64,000 nt of DNA, taken from Lepisosteus oculatus. Lineage: Eukaryota; Chordata; Actinopteri; Semionotiformes; Lepisosteidae. This document shows, one piece after another, positions 46,961 to 59,470 of the stretch (position 1 is its first letter; every line of letters begins with the position of its first letter). The notes under the pieces are model-generated. The model was not told where the DNA came from. It ran no database searches and worked only from the letters and a program-made list of their open reading frames with translations. Both the position numbers and the translations under genes were made by a program. The DNA lies in contig NC_090698.1 in NCBI RefSeq assembly GCF_040954835.1, forward strand, positions 67,773,284 through 67,837,283, read 5' to 3'.

Positions 46961-48908
46961 ACTTTCATACATTTCAAAACTTTTATACATTTTCACTTTT
47001 GTTTAAGATGTTTGCCATCTTCAAAGGTGTACAGTATTTAATTTCATGAATGATTGAGTTGAATGGTTTGAGGTGCATAGGCATATCGTTGAAGCAGTAA
47101 GCCCAGCAAAAGGCATGGAAATAAATGACTCATTCCTTGTAATGATTTTTCTTCATTGTGGGTGGATTGAAGGGCACGTTACACTTATACAAGACTGGCA
47201 GCAAAAAGGTAAAGTCGAGGCAGGGGTAAGGCTGGGGAGTAGGAAGCATTCTTATTAGAAGTACTGTAAAGACTAAGGTGGAATAATAGGAAGACTTTGG
47301 GCGAGGAATATGTAATTTCTGTAAAAAGCTGAAGTTATAAAACAAAGTTCATTTGTGCAGAAATGTATGATTAGACTTTTATTATTATTTTGCCGTGGGG
47401 GCTTAAGCTTACAAGATATTAATAATTGATCATTATAACTTCTGTTTTTAAGTTTTTATTTTATTATTCTTTTCGGCCTTAAAATGGAGCCTAGAGAATT
47501 TTATTTTTATCAGTGGCACTGCCTTGTTTGCTAAAATGTTGGGAAGGGTGATTCTTTAAAGACAGACATCTACTTTACTTCATAAATTTACCTTTGCAAC
47601 TGGGGGTTAGTGATTGAACTATTCAACCTTTCTGTTGTTGGAATCCAAGAATAGTGAAGTGAGTCCTGATACCCCAATTCGGCAAATGTTGTAGCTCAGG
47701 AGTTACATTCTGATGTCTTAGTTTCCAGTCTTAGCTGAAAATAAATCCCTAAATCTCCTATTGTAAGATGGACTGCTGTGTCCATGGTTTTAATCAAAAT
47801 GAATGTGCATGGTGAATATTTTGTTTTCTTGAAGTCTCTCCACCTTCCAGGTATAGTTTATCAACAAGGAACTACAGCTTCGAATTGACATCTGAACCAA
47901 GGTCTTGGGGGAAACAAAATCTTCAGCTGGCTGCTGATTTATGACCCTTGGCATGAAAACATTCAACAGCGGTCATGGCCATGTGCATTGATATTTCAAA
48001 GTAAGACAGCATCACTATCTTCCAACCAGCAATTTCTGTATTGAATTTCGTCTTATTTTAAGTTACGTAAAAGGAAAAAAAAAAACAAGATATAAGGCTT
48101 GTGAAACAACACCCTGGCTGGAATAAGATCACCAGTGACAGCACTTGTAAGGTAAGTAATGGCTCTTATTTTCAGAAAAGGCTTCATGAGGGTATACTTA
48201 CATGGAATAATAGTTATACTGTAAAACCAGTCTTTCATAATAGGTATGGCAGTAACTTGATCTGTAAAAGGTGTATTGCCATTTTGTGGTTTTGTTTTCA
48301 ATAACACTCTCATATGTTAAGCTATTGAGTCAATGTTCATATGAACTTCATATGAGTTACTGTACATTCTGCTAGATGTATTGGCTATATGGATTAAGAG
48401 GGAGATGGAAAACTCCAACCTCAGGAAGGTTCGCTGCTGTTCATTTCAATTCACCTTTCCGTTCCTTAAATGTACAAATAATTTACTTAAATGGTCTCTT
48501 TTGCTGGGTCTCTATGAGATGCCACATTGAAAGATGGTGGCACTGTGCAGTATATTCTTCTCTCTAACAGTACTGTATAGTATGTCAGTTCGGGATTTGC
48601 TCAATGTGAGTTTAACAAATAGCATCTAAGAAGGACACAAGCAGCTAGAACCCCAGCCACTGATGCTATTCATGCTTGATTACGTTGCTATGGTTGTGCA
48701 AGTTTCTCTTCCTGAACTGAGTGTTCTGTCAGGACTTGACAAAGAAAACAAGTACAAGAAGTGTGATAATTTATGACGGGAATGTAAGCCTTCACTTTGA
48801 GAGATACTTGGCTTTTCTTTCAAATACAGTACACGTACGTGCTATGCTTTTCTAGTCAATGTTTTTTTTTGGGTGTGAAAAACCATAGTGATTGAAAGAT
48901 TTTTTTTT
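46961..48908. other. Intergenic, nothing recognised
   Basis: AT-rich; no gene. Frames of 61-86 codons lack motif support. Confidence 0.45.
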
Positions 48909-48981
48909 GCCTCATGTTCAAAATGCAGGCAGCTAAGCAAGTTCATACTAAGCAAGTGTGCTGGGACAGATCAGCCAGAAA
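48909..48981. repeat. 73-bp dispersed repeat, copy 2
   Basis: Matches 42351-42423 (see that entry). It is preceded by a run of about ten T's, which in the opposite orientation would be a poly(A)-type 3' end. Confidence 0.7.
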
Positions 48982-49345
48982 ACATGTGACCTAAACTGGG
49001 ATCCTGCATCAATCAAAATGGTGACCTGAACCATAGATTGAAAAAGATACTTTCAAAATCATTTGATCATTTATAAAGTAGTACACTGATTGAAATTAAA
49101 CGTGGTGAAATTTATCATTAAAGTTTTTCAAGAGTGCACCTGAAAAGTGTCTAATTTAACTTTTACAGCTTTACGTTTTTTGATAACAAGTCAAAATGTT
49201 TTAATAAATATAAGTATCATAGTGGAAATGGAATCTTAAATTGGAGAATGAGTACCATGTTGTGTTAAGGAAGATAATTCATATTATATAATTAAGTGAA
49301 TAAAAATAAAAATGAAATTTAATAAATTAATAACGCATGGCAATA
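48982..49345. other. Intergenic, AT-rich
   Basis: No feature recognised. Confidence 0.45.
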
Positions 49346-49990
49346 CATGTGTTGGTGAACTTCTACTGCTGCACCATCGAGAGCGTCCTCACCAACGGGA
49401 TCACCGTGTGGTATGGCAACACCTCTTTGCGAGAAAGAAAGGCACTGCAGAGAATGGTCAATATGGCCCAGAAGATCATCGGCTGCGGTCTCACCGAGAT
49501 TAAACAGCTCTATGAGGACCGCTGCCGTGGTAGAATTCTGGCCATCACAGGGGACAGTCACCACCCCGGGCATGAGCTCTTCACCCCACTGCCCTCAGGC
49601 AAGAGATATAAGAGCATACGGACACTAACCACTAGATTCTTCAATAGCTTCTTTCCACAAGCAGTGAGACTGGCGAACACATTTAACCATCCCCCTCGGA
49701 CCACACCTACACCATCACCATCTACCTCTTTATGATTCTTATCTATTGCACATCTCCAGTCATTGTTTACATGTCTGTATTGTTTACATTCAAACTGTCT
49801 ACATGTTTACTTGCACATTGTCTATTGTTTGTTTGTACATTGTCTTAATGCACTATTTGCACTTTGTTTTGTTTTTTACACTTGTTTTACAATTGAGAGA
49901 CTTTCTGTAAGTAAGAATTCCATTGTACCAGTACCGGTTACATATGGCAATAAAGTTCAAGTTCAAGTTCAAGTTCAAGTTCAAGTTCAA
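49346..49990 (+). mobile_element. 5'-truncated LINE 3' end, L2-like, copy 2
   Basis: An open frame to 49735 encodes the end of a reverse-transcriptase protein (FYCCTIESVL, ITVWYGNTS, MAQKIIGC, DRCRGRILAI, LPSGKRYKSIRT), starting about 50 bp further 5' than copy 1. It is followed by the same 3' UTR, GCAATAAAG and a (GTTCAA)n array of about six units (49954-49990). About ten differences from 16197-16799 over roughly 590 bp imply both come from one recently active source. It is not a host gene. Confidence 0.87.
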
Positions 49991-50723
49991 TCAGGTGAGA
50001 AGAAATATCTGATCAGCTCACACTGTTCCAGTAATACCTTTCCATTATTTTTCATGCAAGCACTACTGGAGTTTTTTTTTTAGAAAGTTCTTGTTAATAT
50101 TTGGGGTGACAAATGTTAGGGTCATAAGCTACTGTATACCTCTAGCAGTACATGATGTATTATGGCCATAAGGCAAATTGTACAGATTCTGTAAAAATAC
50201 TTTTTACAGCTGTACTATTGACCTTTTGTATTTCACATTGTAAGTGAAATTTCTTGTAATAGGTACAGTCCTGTTATAAGGTTCTGCATCTGTTGCATAT
50301 GTAAATATTATACCTCAAGACACTTGTTTTAAAGGCTAATGCATAAACTGCCAATGCAGCACAGTCTCTTCTTGAAATGAGATACTAGCTCTGGCTATAA
50401 TTTTTATTATTGTTCAGCAAATAGTCCTATTAAAAAAAACCAATGAATTTTAAAAAATGGTTGAGCTTAGAGGAAATGCCTTATTTTTCTAATTACAATT
50501 TAAAGAGCTACTACAAGCTGCACTGCAGCAGATATTGGCAAAGCTAAACCAGCAGTGAATGAAACAGGACAGCAGAAATTGATGACATGATAAGGCGTTC
50601 CCTATGGTAATTTTTAAAAATCTGATAAGATGTGTTCAGTCTGCTCAAGGTAATATGATTATGATTTCATCACCAGTTAAAACTTCTGTCAGCATATGCA
50701 GCTCTAAGGGATTCATACAGTAG
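49991..50723. other. Intergenic, nothing recognised
   Basis: AT-rich; no feature supported. Confidence 0.45.
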
Positions 50724-51029
50724 GTGGGTCGGTGGCACAGCATTGGGGTCCTGGGTTCAATTCTGTACCTGGGGTGTTATCTGACTGGAGGGTGCATGTT
50801 CTTCCTGCATTCACATGGGTTTCCTTGGGCTCTGGTGTCCTCCCACAGTACAAAGACATATAGGGAGGTTAATTGTCTTCTTGGGAAATTGGCCCTGGTG
50901 TGTGTCTCTGTGTGAGCCCTGCAATGGGCTGGGGTCCTGTTCAGGGTGTATCCTGCTTTGTGCCTGTGGCTTGTCCTGCCAAGACCCTAAACAGGATGAA
51001 GCAGTTAGAAAATGGGTAGATGGATGTGA
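50724..51029 (+). repeat. tRNA-derived SINE with L2/CR1-type tail, nearly complete
   Basis: The head has 'gggtcggtggcacagcat', and a good B-box 'gggttcaattctg' at 50754-50766. Then come 'gtgcatgttcttcctgc', 'tcctcccacagtacaaag', 'aggttaattgtcttc', 'ctgcaatgggctgg', 'gggtgtatcctgc' and a 'gatggatg' end. It is the same family as 4196-4548 in the opposite orientation and the best guide to that family in this window. Confidence 0.78.
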
Positions 51030-52764
51030 GGTATTCTCTATGGAGAAATCAATAAGCTATACAGGATAAAATAATACACTAACAATAAAATTTACAGAAA
51101 TGACAAAACATTGTGACAAGAAAAACAAAAATACTCTTGTTTCATAGTGTTGTTGATTAAGCAATTTCTTACATGTGTACATACGTAAATACTTGTTTTT
51201 CTTTTGTAGCTTACAGTTTTCATCATACTGTGTGTGAGTAAATAAGAGTTCTGATGCTTTAGATACATACAAAACGGGTGCAGTTACCTGGATTAAATAT
51301 TAATCTATTTAGTCTCAGGTAAAGATATCTTTTGGCAGGTACTTACAGTGCTTCTTGGCTTAGAGACCTCATAATACCCTCTGGTAATTACAGGAAAAGG
51401 GAGTGGCACTTACAAGAAATAAGGATTTCACCTAGGAGGCAGGTAATATTTGTTGTTAGTCCCTCCTATCTCAGAGTAACAATTTTCAAAGGCACACTAT
51501 GTTCATGAAAATATGTTAGCACAGCAAATGAAGTTGGAAGGCCAAAGATAAATTTACTTTCTGCCACATACTGTATATGTCTGGGTTTGAAAACATTTAT
51601 AGAAACATATTCTTTGCAAAGCCTGTCTGAAATTTTGTGTCTAGTCAACATGTTGGCATACACATTTTTAAAGTTCATTTGCATTGATTCTGCATTTTTG
51701 GACAACAGGTTCTGCACAAGCTTCTACTTATGTACTTCTGCTTGTGCATATGTCTCCTTGGACATATATTTACGTACAGAATATTATAATAGTGCATATA
51801 TTTACTATTTATGCAGAGAGTGAAAAGAAAAAAAACCATTTCTACTGCTGTGATGCCATCTTTACTACTGTATATGATTTTTTAGATAACTGCATTGCAG
51901 CATGAAAAGCAGACATTAAAACATTAATCATCCATCACCGACTGTCATATGCCATGGCTAATGTATTGACCAACCAAGCTTATATCAAGCTGAAAAAGCC
52001 TTCATGTTCTGGTCTATACAATCATTTGATCATAGGTGGTATTTTTTGTTCAAACACTTCCTAAACTCTCAGTAGTTCTCACATATTAATGTCATATCTA
52101 GTGACATAGGTAACAGTCCGATAGACCTTTGTGTGTTTTATGCTGTCCTAAATATTAATAAAAATTAACTGCCATATTGGAATATGTTGCATGTACAGGA
52201 TTCATCTTTTGCTATCCATTACCTCACATTATTTTATACTGTTTGTTTCCTTGCTTTCACTAATTGTCTTTAGCACATTTCCAGTTGAGAATATAAATGT
52301 TCTCCTTTAGTAGCATCAGATAGAAGCTGATAGTCTTGCATGGAAAGGTCAGGGGTCTGCTTTAAATTAAAGAAATCCAGATCGCCCAGTAAAACAAAAA
52401 CATCAGACTCTACTTCTCTTGCTCTCGGCCTCTGCCTTTGCACTGGGTGTCAAGGGATACAAGAGACAGTACTTCAGATTTACAGTATATAGTTTGGAGT
52501 TTTACTGTGACTATGATACTGTCTGAAATCAAAATCAATGGTGCCGTTTCTTTAGCCTCTTTAGCTAAAATGCGTATTCGTTCATAGTTAAAATTGTTTC
52601 TGGAAGTGGTTACATTCTGCAGATATTTTTTTTGGTAGTTCAGCTTTTTGTGCCTTTTGAATGCTGTCACCTTCCTTTTTTTCCTGCTCTCACTTTCTAC
52701 AAATTGTACTAAGTTTCATTTCACTTTATAGTCCTGCTTTGCAGGGCTTTTCTGTGTACTTTTC
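51030..52764. other. Intergenic, nothing recognised
   Basis: AT-rich, with short frames (up to 86 codons) and no recognised motifs. Confidence 0.45.
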
Positions 52765-52900
52765 AGGAGAAAACGAGAGTACCCAGATAACTCACAGACA
52801 AACACAGACACAGGATCTACTGTAGGTACCCTAGCCTAGCAGTCAGAAATCTGCAGGTGTGAGGTAACGGGACTAACCACCACATCAAAATGCTGCCCAG
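52765..52900 (-). repeat. tRNA-derived SINE, partial
   Basis: The plus strand reads 'aggagaaaacgagagtaccc', 'agataactcacagacaaac' and 'gggactaaccaccacatc', ending 'tgctgccc'. This is the reverse complement of the head half of the family at 50724-51029. Confidence 0.6.
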
Positions 52901-52990
52901 ACACGAAATAAACATTCACTTCAAATTTACCAAGTGATTTAGGCATTCAGGGATGAACATTATGATTCCCCATTACCAAGACTGAACATG

Positions 52991-53562
52991 GCCAGCAGCC
53001 ATATCACTCTGCGACTCACAACTGGCATCCCGCTGAAGCGTCAGTACCTGGAGGGGAGACCTCCTGGGAAAAACTAGGTTGCTGCTGGAAGAGCTGTTAG
53101 TGGGACCAGCAGGGGGTTCTCACCTTGCAGTCCTGCAGTCCTAATGCCCCAGTATAGTGACGGGGACACTATACTGTAAACAGGCGCCGTCCTTCGGATG
53201 AGATGTAAAACTGAGGTCCTGACTCTCTGTGGTCATTAAAAATTTCATTAAAAGTTTCTTTTCTCAAAAAGAGTAGGGGTGTAACCCTGGCGTCCTGGCC
53301 AAATTTCCCATTGGCCCTCACCAATCATGGCCTCCTAATAATCCCCATCTATGAATTTGGCTTCATTACTCTGCTCTCCTCCCCACTGAGAGCTGATGTG
53401 TGGTGAGCGCTCTGGCGCACAATGGCTGCCGTCGCATCATCCAGGTGGATGCTGCACATTGGTGGTGGTGGAAGGGAGTCCCCATTACCTGTAAAGCGCT
53501 TTGAGTGGATTGTCCAAAAAAGCGCTATATAAGTGTAAGCAATTATTATTATAATTATTATT
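52991..53562 (+). repeat. 5S-rRNA-derived SINE, full-length
   Basis: 5S-like head 'gccagcagccatatcactctg', 'cgtcagtacctggagggg' and 'agacctcctggga', followed by 'ttgctgctggaagagctg', 'cgtccttcggatgagatg', 'ctgtggtcattaaaaat', 'aaaaagagtaggggtgtaac', 'tggccaaatttccc', 'gctctggcgcacaatggctg' and 'aaagcgctatataagtgt', ending in TTATTA repeats. This uninterrupted copy is the reference for the split one at 9138-10155. Confidence 0.85.
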
Positions 53563-53888
53563 CCTGAATCACAACATGAAATCCAGGGAGGGATTCCACT
53601 ACTGCCTCTTGGATGTTAGCAAACTGCTGTTAAGTGGAAAAGTTGCAGAGGGGGCTTCATGAGAACCTTTTAAATTGCTAATTTTCTGATAGCTGATCCT
53701 GATTCTGGAAAACAGCTCAATGTTTTCCTGATTTCTTTAATATACCAGCATCAGAGGAGATTGAATAATGTAGCTTATTTGGACAAGAGAATCCAACAAT
53801 GTGCTAAATAGTATCAAATCTGCAGGTGAATAAAAAACCTTCAGAGAGATCAACCCTTCAGGACTGGAGCTAGACAACCGTGACCTCC

Positions 53889-53916
53889 AATAGAATAGAA
53901 TAGAATAGAATAGAAT
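53889..53916. repeat. (TAGAA)n microsatellite
   Basis: About five tandem TAGAA units. Flanking bases 53820-53885, read on the minus strand ('ctagctccagtcctgaaggg'), resemble a common fish repeat, so this may be a LINE/SINE tail. Confidence 0.7.
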
Positions 53917-55761
53917 CAACATGCAAGGAAACCTACAAAAATGAAATATTTTCCATGCCACATTATTTTAACAATTAACAGGACCTAATGAATAGCTGGC
54001 AGAAGAACTCTGACTTAGGGAAGACAATGTAGCAGCAAGGGATTGATTTGGGGCCAGAGGAAGTGGAGAGTGCAAATGGACTCACTATGTGGCACTATGT
54101 GGTAATTAATATGCCTCAAAGAGAGAAGACACTGTTTGTATGTGCAGGGTCAGCTCTTAAGCCATCTGTTTGTTAGCATGAAGAGAACCCTTTCCAGAGA
54201 AAAAAGCTTAAGAAATAACAGGGAGTGCCTTTTACAGTACATCAGAAATGTAAACTGGCCTTTATATGCTGGAAAAGACTTTCTAGCTCCAACATAAAAG
54301 GTTAATTCTTAATTAAAGCAAAATGTCATAGTGTCCTAGATATGTGTCCTGATTAATGCAGAACAATGCAGAATTCAATATTATGCAGTCCTCCCTAACA
54401 CTTCGAAGTCCATAATCAGCTCCACGCAGTCAGTTACACCGCATACTGGACGACATGGCAAGACAGTTGAGTAAGACTAAGCGCATGTCAAAATGCACAT
54501 AAAAGACGAAGATCTTATATTGCCCCTGGAGTGCATGACGGATAGCTCATTATTGGCTGGTTGGAAAGTGGTGAAGGCACGGGCCATACAAATAACGAAA
54601 AAGTGAAACATTGACCTACTGTAGCTAACAGGATGAATCTTTCTTGCTTGATGATTGTGCGATCATGGCCATGTGACTCCACAAAACAAAAACACAACTG
54701 GCTTCCCTCCATATGCACTACAATCATCATTTTAAAAAAAGAAGATACTGTATATTGATTGACTGTTGTTGAGTACAAAATCCAAGTCCTTCTGAAGTCA
54801 CAAATAACACTCCATGAAACTATTTTGTTTGCTGATGTCTGCCATCTTCATTGCATCCACCTGCAGGCTGCAAAGCAATAAACAGAGGATAATTCCACAT
54901 GACAAATTAGAAAAAAACAACAACATTTCAGCTGTGGAGCCCTGTCACACGAATACGGCTACACAGCTGAAAGTATTTTTCTATTTTCTACTTTAAGGAG
55001 TGGAATCAACCTCAGCTTCTTTTCACATGTCAACATTTATAGACGTCCTGCCAAGTTTTCTGGGTCAGATATTTCGCAAAGCAAATTGCAAGTGCTCTTC
55101 AAATAATTATAGTAATAATTATAATAATATGAATCTTTTCTTATTCAATCTTGTCAGTTCTAGACTTCATTAGGACCGTTTATACCAAAATATTTTTTAA
55201 GATTATAATTCATCAGTGGCAGGAATACATCTGTGAAAGTACTTCTGATTTCGAAATCCAATGCTTTAGACAATGGATAACACTCACTGCCTTGGCCTAA
55301 GTCTGCAAGGAGATTTATAATTGAGTGAAGAACAAGTACCTCTCCACTTGAGAAATGGGAAAACATGAACTTGGCCTTGCATAATCCTTATGGAACAATC
55401 CTATTATGAGTTTGTTACTATTAAATCCCCTGCTTTTCTTTTTAGATGGAGAAAAATAAATCAAATGTCTACATACCCTCTTTCTTTGGCTGCTTGCCAG
55501 CACTAAATATGATCTGGTCCTGCTGTTTCCTCTTTCCTGTAGATAAGAAACTCTTTTCAGTTTTTAGGTCACTAGTGACTCTTAGGTAATGAATGGAAGT
55601 TTGAGGTTAAGAAAAAAAGACACAGGAAGTCTACTTCTTTAAAAAAAAAAGAAGCCTGTTTCTCAGGGGAATGTAAGATATGTCATAAAACAAGAGTAAA
55701 TATAAAAACATCTTGGTGTTTGGAACACGTGAGTAAATATTCCACAGTCATTTTGCATTGC
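53917..55761. other. Intergenic, nothing recognised
   Basis: AT-rich; no supportable gene. Frames of 60-87 codons have no motif. Confidence 0.45.
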
Positions 55762-55975
55762 ATGGTTGCAAGGTGGTGACCACTGCTGTCTCATGCTGTC
55801 TAGGTTAATTGGTATCTCTAGGTTGTCCCAAGTGTGTGTACTGTATGTGTCTTGTGATGGACTTGTATCCCATTTAGGGTTATCTACTTCCTTGAGCCCA
55901 TCATCTGCCTGGTTAGCTTATGACTCCAACCTTTCATTAGACAAAGTGGTTATTAATAAATGGTTGGACATCGTA
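55762..55975 (+). repeat. tRNA-derived SINE with L2/CR1-type tail, old copy
   Basis: In order: 'gcaaggtggtgaccactgc', 'taggttaattggtatctc', 'gtcttgtgatggacttgtat', 'cccatttagggttatc' and 'ttaataaatggttgg'. The same order of landmarks as 50724-51029, much diverged and internally deleted. Confidence 0.6.
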
Positions 55976-58900
55976 CAGTAACTGGGAATAATTTACTTTA
56001 TATCATACCTGATACTATCCCCAAACCAGATAGAACAGCATTAGATATAACAGAATTAGCGCAAAAACGTATTCTATGTCCAAGACTTAAACAATCTTAT
56101 TTATCATACAGATATTAATCAGAAATAGCCCAAAATAAATAACCAAAAATAAAATGTATAAAATAAAAAATCGCAATACACAGACTTTGTTTAAAATTGG
56201 TCCGTACTTCTGTTCCTCCCTAGAAGATTCCTCACAGCTCCCCTGCCCCACTTGTTCCAAGGGTTCGTCACCATGTCTCCATTCCCACTGCCTTTTGTCA
56301 GGTCTGTCAAGGACAAACCAGGATTCAGTCATAAATGAAAGACTCCACCAACCTCTCTGCCACCATTCCCTGATGCACAGGTGACAGCAAGTGTCACCCA
56401 ACTCTCAGCGTTACTCCTTGAATTGTGTGTAAGCTTACAGACCATTTTCTTGAAGAAACTGAGCTGTAGTCTGCCAATGTATGGGTTATTTATTTCCCCT
56501 GGAATTCTTCTAGCATTAACCTGTAGTCTGAAAAGTATTATGCAGATGGATCACACAGGTGTGTCAGATGTGTGGTCAGGTGTGGTGACCCTCTGTCTAT
56601 CAGGGCAGGCTTTAAAATCTTGCAATCATCTTTTAGAATGGCTTATTTACTTAATTGACTTTTTTGGGCACTTTTAACTCAACTCAAATGCTAAACACTG
56701 AGCACTCGACAAGGAAGATTACTACTCAGAGATGAACAAACCTATTTTCTTACTATTTTCCTAAATGTAAATAACACCATATACTGTATATACCTACTGA
56801 ATGATGGATTTAACATTTAGACCAGTACTTTCTTTGTAATTTATATGTAATTTATTATAATTTCAGATCTACTATGAAAACATATTAACATTATCTAAGT
56901 GTAAAAAGTGCTGGCAAGCGAACAAGACAGGTTATCTACAAAGCAACCGCAAATAAAGAGCAGGAATTTCCCTTGTGTAAGATGTGTCTGACCTCAGTGC
57001 ACCATTGGAATCAGCTTTGGAATGGTAAATAACTGTTCAATAGTAATGGGCTGTTTTAATTTTTTTGTTACACCTTTTGTAAATCGTTCAATCATAAATT
57101 TACCTCATCATACGTCTTGGGAAAAGGCTATTTCATTGAAGTAAACTGATGATCTACAAAAAGTCACACTGATTATACAGTAGTTTGGTCACAGACCTGT
57201 ATTTATTCATTTTTGTTTTCACAATGAGATGTGTATTAACAGAACATCAACACTTGTCTGAAGCACTAAGTTCCTTGAGGCTAAAACCAAACTTGTTACA
57301 TTAACATTGGAGTGGTTTACATGCAGAAGTCAAAATCATCTTCATTGTTTTAGCAATACTACACATTTGTCTCACTTGTTACAGTGCTAAATCAGCACCA
57401 CACAATAGCTAGCACTTGAAACATGTCAGTGTCTAGTAGACTGAGAAATGTTCCCTATAAATGCAAATGACTCCATTAATAATAAAAAACAGTGTGTGTG
57501 TGTGTGAAAGTAATAAGTCAAAACTACATTATAATCACACTTGTGTTTACATGAAGATTTCTGTTATAAGTACTGTATGTGTGGGGGAAATAATCTAAAC
57601 AACATCAAACATGTGAGACTAGAACACACACATACTGTACTACAGCAATGCCAAACAATACAACTAACTCTCTCTGAGGCTGGAGGTTCTGTATACAACA
57701 GATGTCATCGAGTGCAATGGCAATGTCCAGAATTTGGATGGCACAGTCATGTTGCAATGGTGGGAAAATATGTCTCTAAATTGGATGTAAATGCTTTGCT
57801 AAAAAATTATATAACTTATGTAATGTGTAAATCATAAAATTTGATTTGAAAATAATGATACTTGACCGTTATCAAAGACATTGTAAAACATGTATTTTAT
57901 ATCTTAGGCTCGGCTATCTACATTTTTCAGTCTTTCCAGACAATTGCCTCTAATAAGTTTATGGCTGTATAACATCCACTGTATATTTGGTTGTAAAACC
58001 ATGTCTGATTGGTATGTATTTGATAACTGTGTCTTGCGTATAAAAGGGAAACTCCTACGAAAAGTTACCTTGGCAAATTTATGAAACTTTTGCTGAGATT
58101 TTGTCATGATTTACTACACTTAACCACGCAAATCCTAAAAGTGTTACTGTACTTAGTTTATAGAGAGATGACTGCTTTATTTTTCTAAAATACAGTACTA
58201 TTTTTTATCAGTATTATTTTATGTAGCACCTTAAATTACCATTCCAGTGTCGGATGGTGGAGAAAAATGGTGGCCCTTGCCCCCCATTCCCCATGGGCCT
58301 TTATGGCCTGAAAAGGGACCGATCTTAAATTACAAGAACAACCCACTGTAGATTGCTTTAAAACCAAATAAAGGTATACATTAAAAAAGTCACCTAAAAT
58401 GAGTAAGGCAATATGGTTTGTATTTTAAAAATTGTAGTATAAGTGAATTTGACTGTTATAGGGTGAAAAATTAAAATCACATCCTCAGATCCTAGAATAC
58501 AAACTGAGGCAATGTGGACAATGGAGAATGAGCAGATTGTATTGAGTTCATAATGAAGTAAATAACCCTAAATGGGATACAAGTCCATCACAAGATCATC
58601 AACTAAGCCTTCTCATTTTAATTGTATACTGATTTGTTTTTTAGATGATAGTTGCACACTTTGACAAAAAGATCTAAAAATATAGAGAGGTAGCAAGATT
58701 GTTTGCACACAAGGTACAGCAAGTGTCTCTCACAACAAAAAAAACTAAAATTAAAATACTGATGCCAGTTGACCTACTGTAAGAATCAAACGAATACGTA
58801 AACTAAGTTAACTGTAACAAATAAGTTACATTTTCCACTTTAAAAAAAAACTCTAAAGATGCTGTAGAATGAAGGACATGGTGTTTCTGTGCATAATCCT

Positions 58901-59286
58901 GGAAATGGGCATCATTTAAATGAGGTACCTGAAATTGTCATGTATGGGTGAAGCCAGGACATATGTGGAATTACCCACAACATTCACATTGTTGTCCTCA
59001 CCTTTTCTGTTTCATAATGCCCTTCAAGGCTTACAGTAACGTGGAGTCAGTTGCTTTGTATAATTGAAAGAAAATAAATATGAACGAAGGAAAACATTAA
59101 CAACAGCCTGGAATTTCCCAGTGGCTCGCTTTGTACAGCTAAAACCCATTTCTTCACAGCACATCCAGGTCACATGGTCAACCTGTGTAAAAGTACAAAG
59201 GTCAGGTCTTAAACACAGATGGGAAGTCCCATTTCCTTTATGAAGAATTATCTTCAAAGCTATATAATGACCATATTTAATGATTA
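55976..59286. other. Intergenic, nothing coding recognised
   Basis: AT-rich, with a (TG)n run near 57492-57506. A C-rich patch at 56205-56400 is unassigned. The 98-codon frame at 57541-57837 contains several cysteines but matches no family I know and has no splice context. Confidence 0.4.
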
Positions 59287-59470
59287 GTGAAAGAGGAGTT
59301 TGTCATATGTACAGGTACAATGGGATTTCTTACATGTGCCGTTCTCTCAGGACATGCACAGAACTGCAGACAACAGAGTACAACAGCTAATGCCACACTA
59401 AGGAGACAGCACACTACAAAACACGAAATAATAGTGACAGTATGTACAGCCAAACAACCAGAGCAATAAA
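59287..59470 (-). repeat. LINE 3'-UTR-like relic
   Basis: The plus strand 'tttgtcatatgtacaggtac', 'aatgggatttcttacatg' corresponds to the reverse complement of the LINE 3' end at 49900-49955 ('...taagaattccattgtaccag...atatggcaataaag'). Confidence 0.5.

Noticed and set aside
46935..46975. Possible third chemokine exon (minus-strand Asp-Cys-Cys)
   Set aside because: The frame closes within a few codons and there is no following FITK or LCAP exon.
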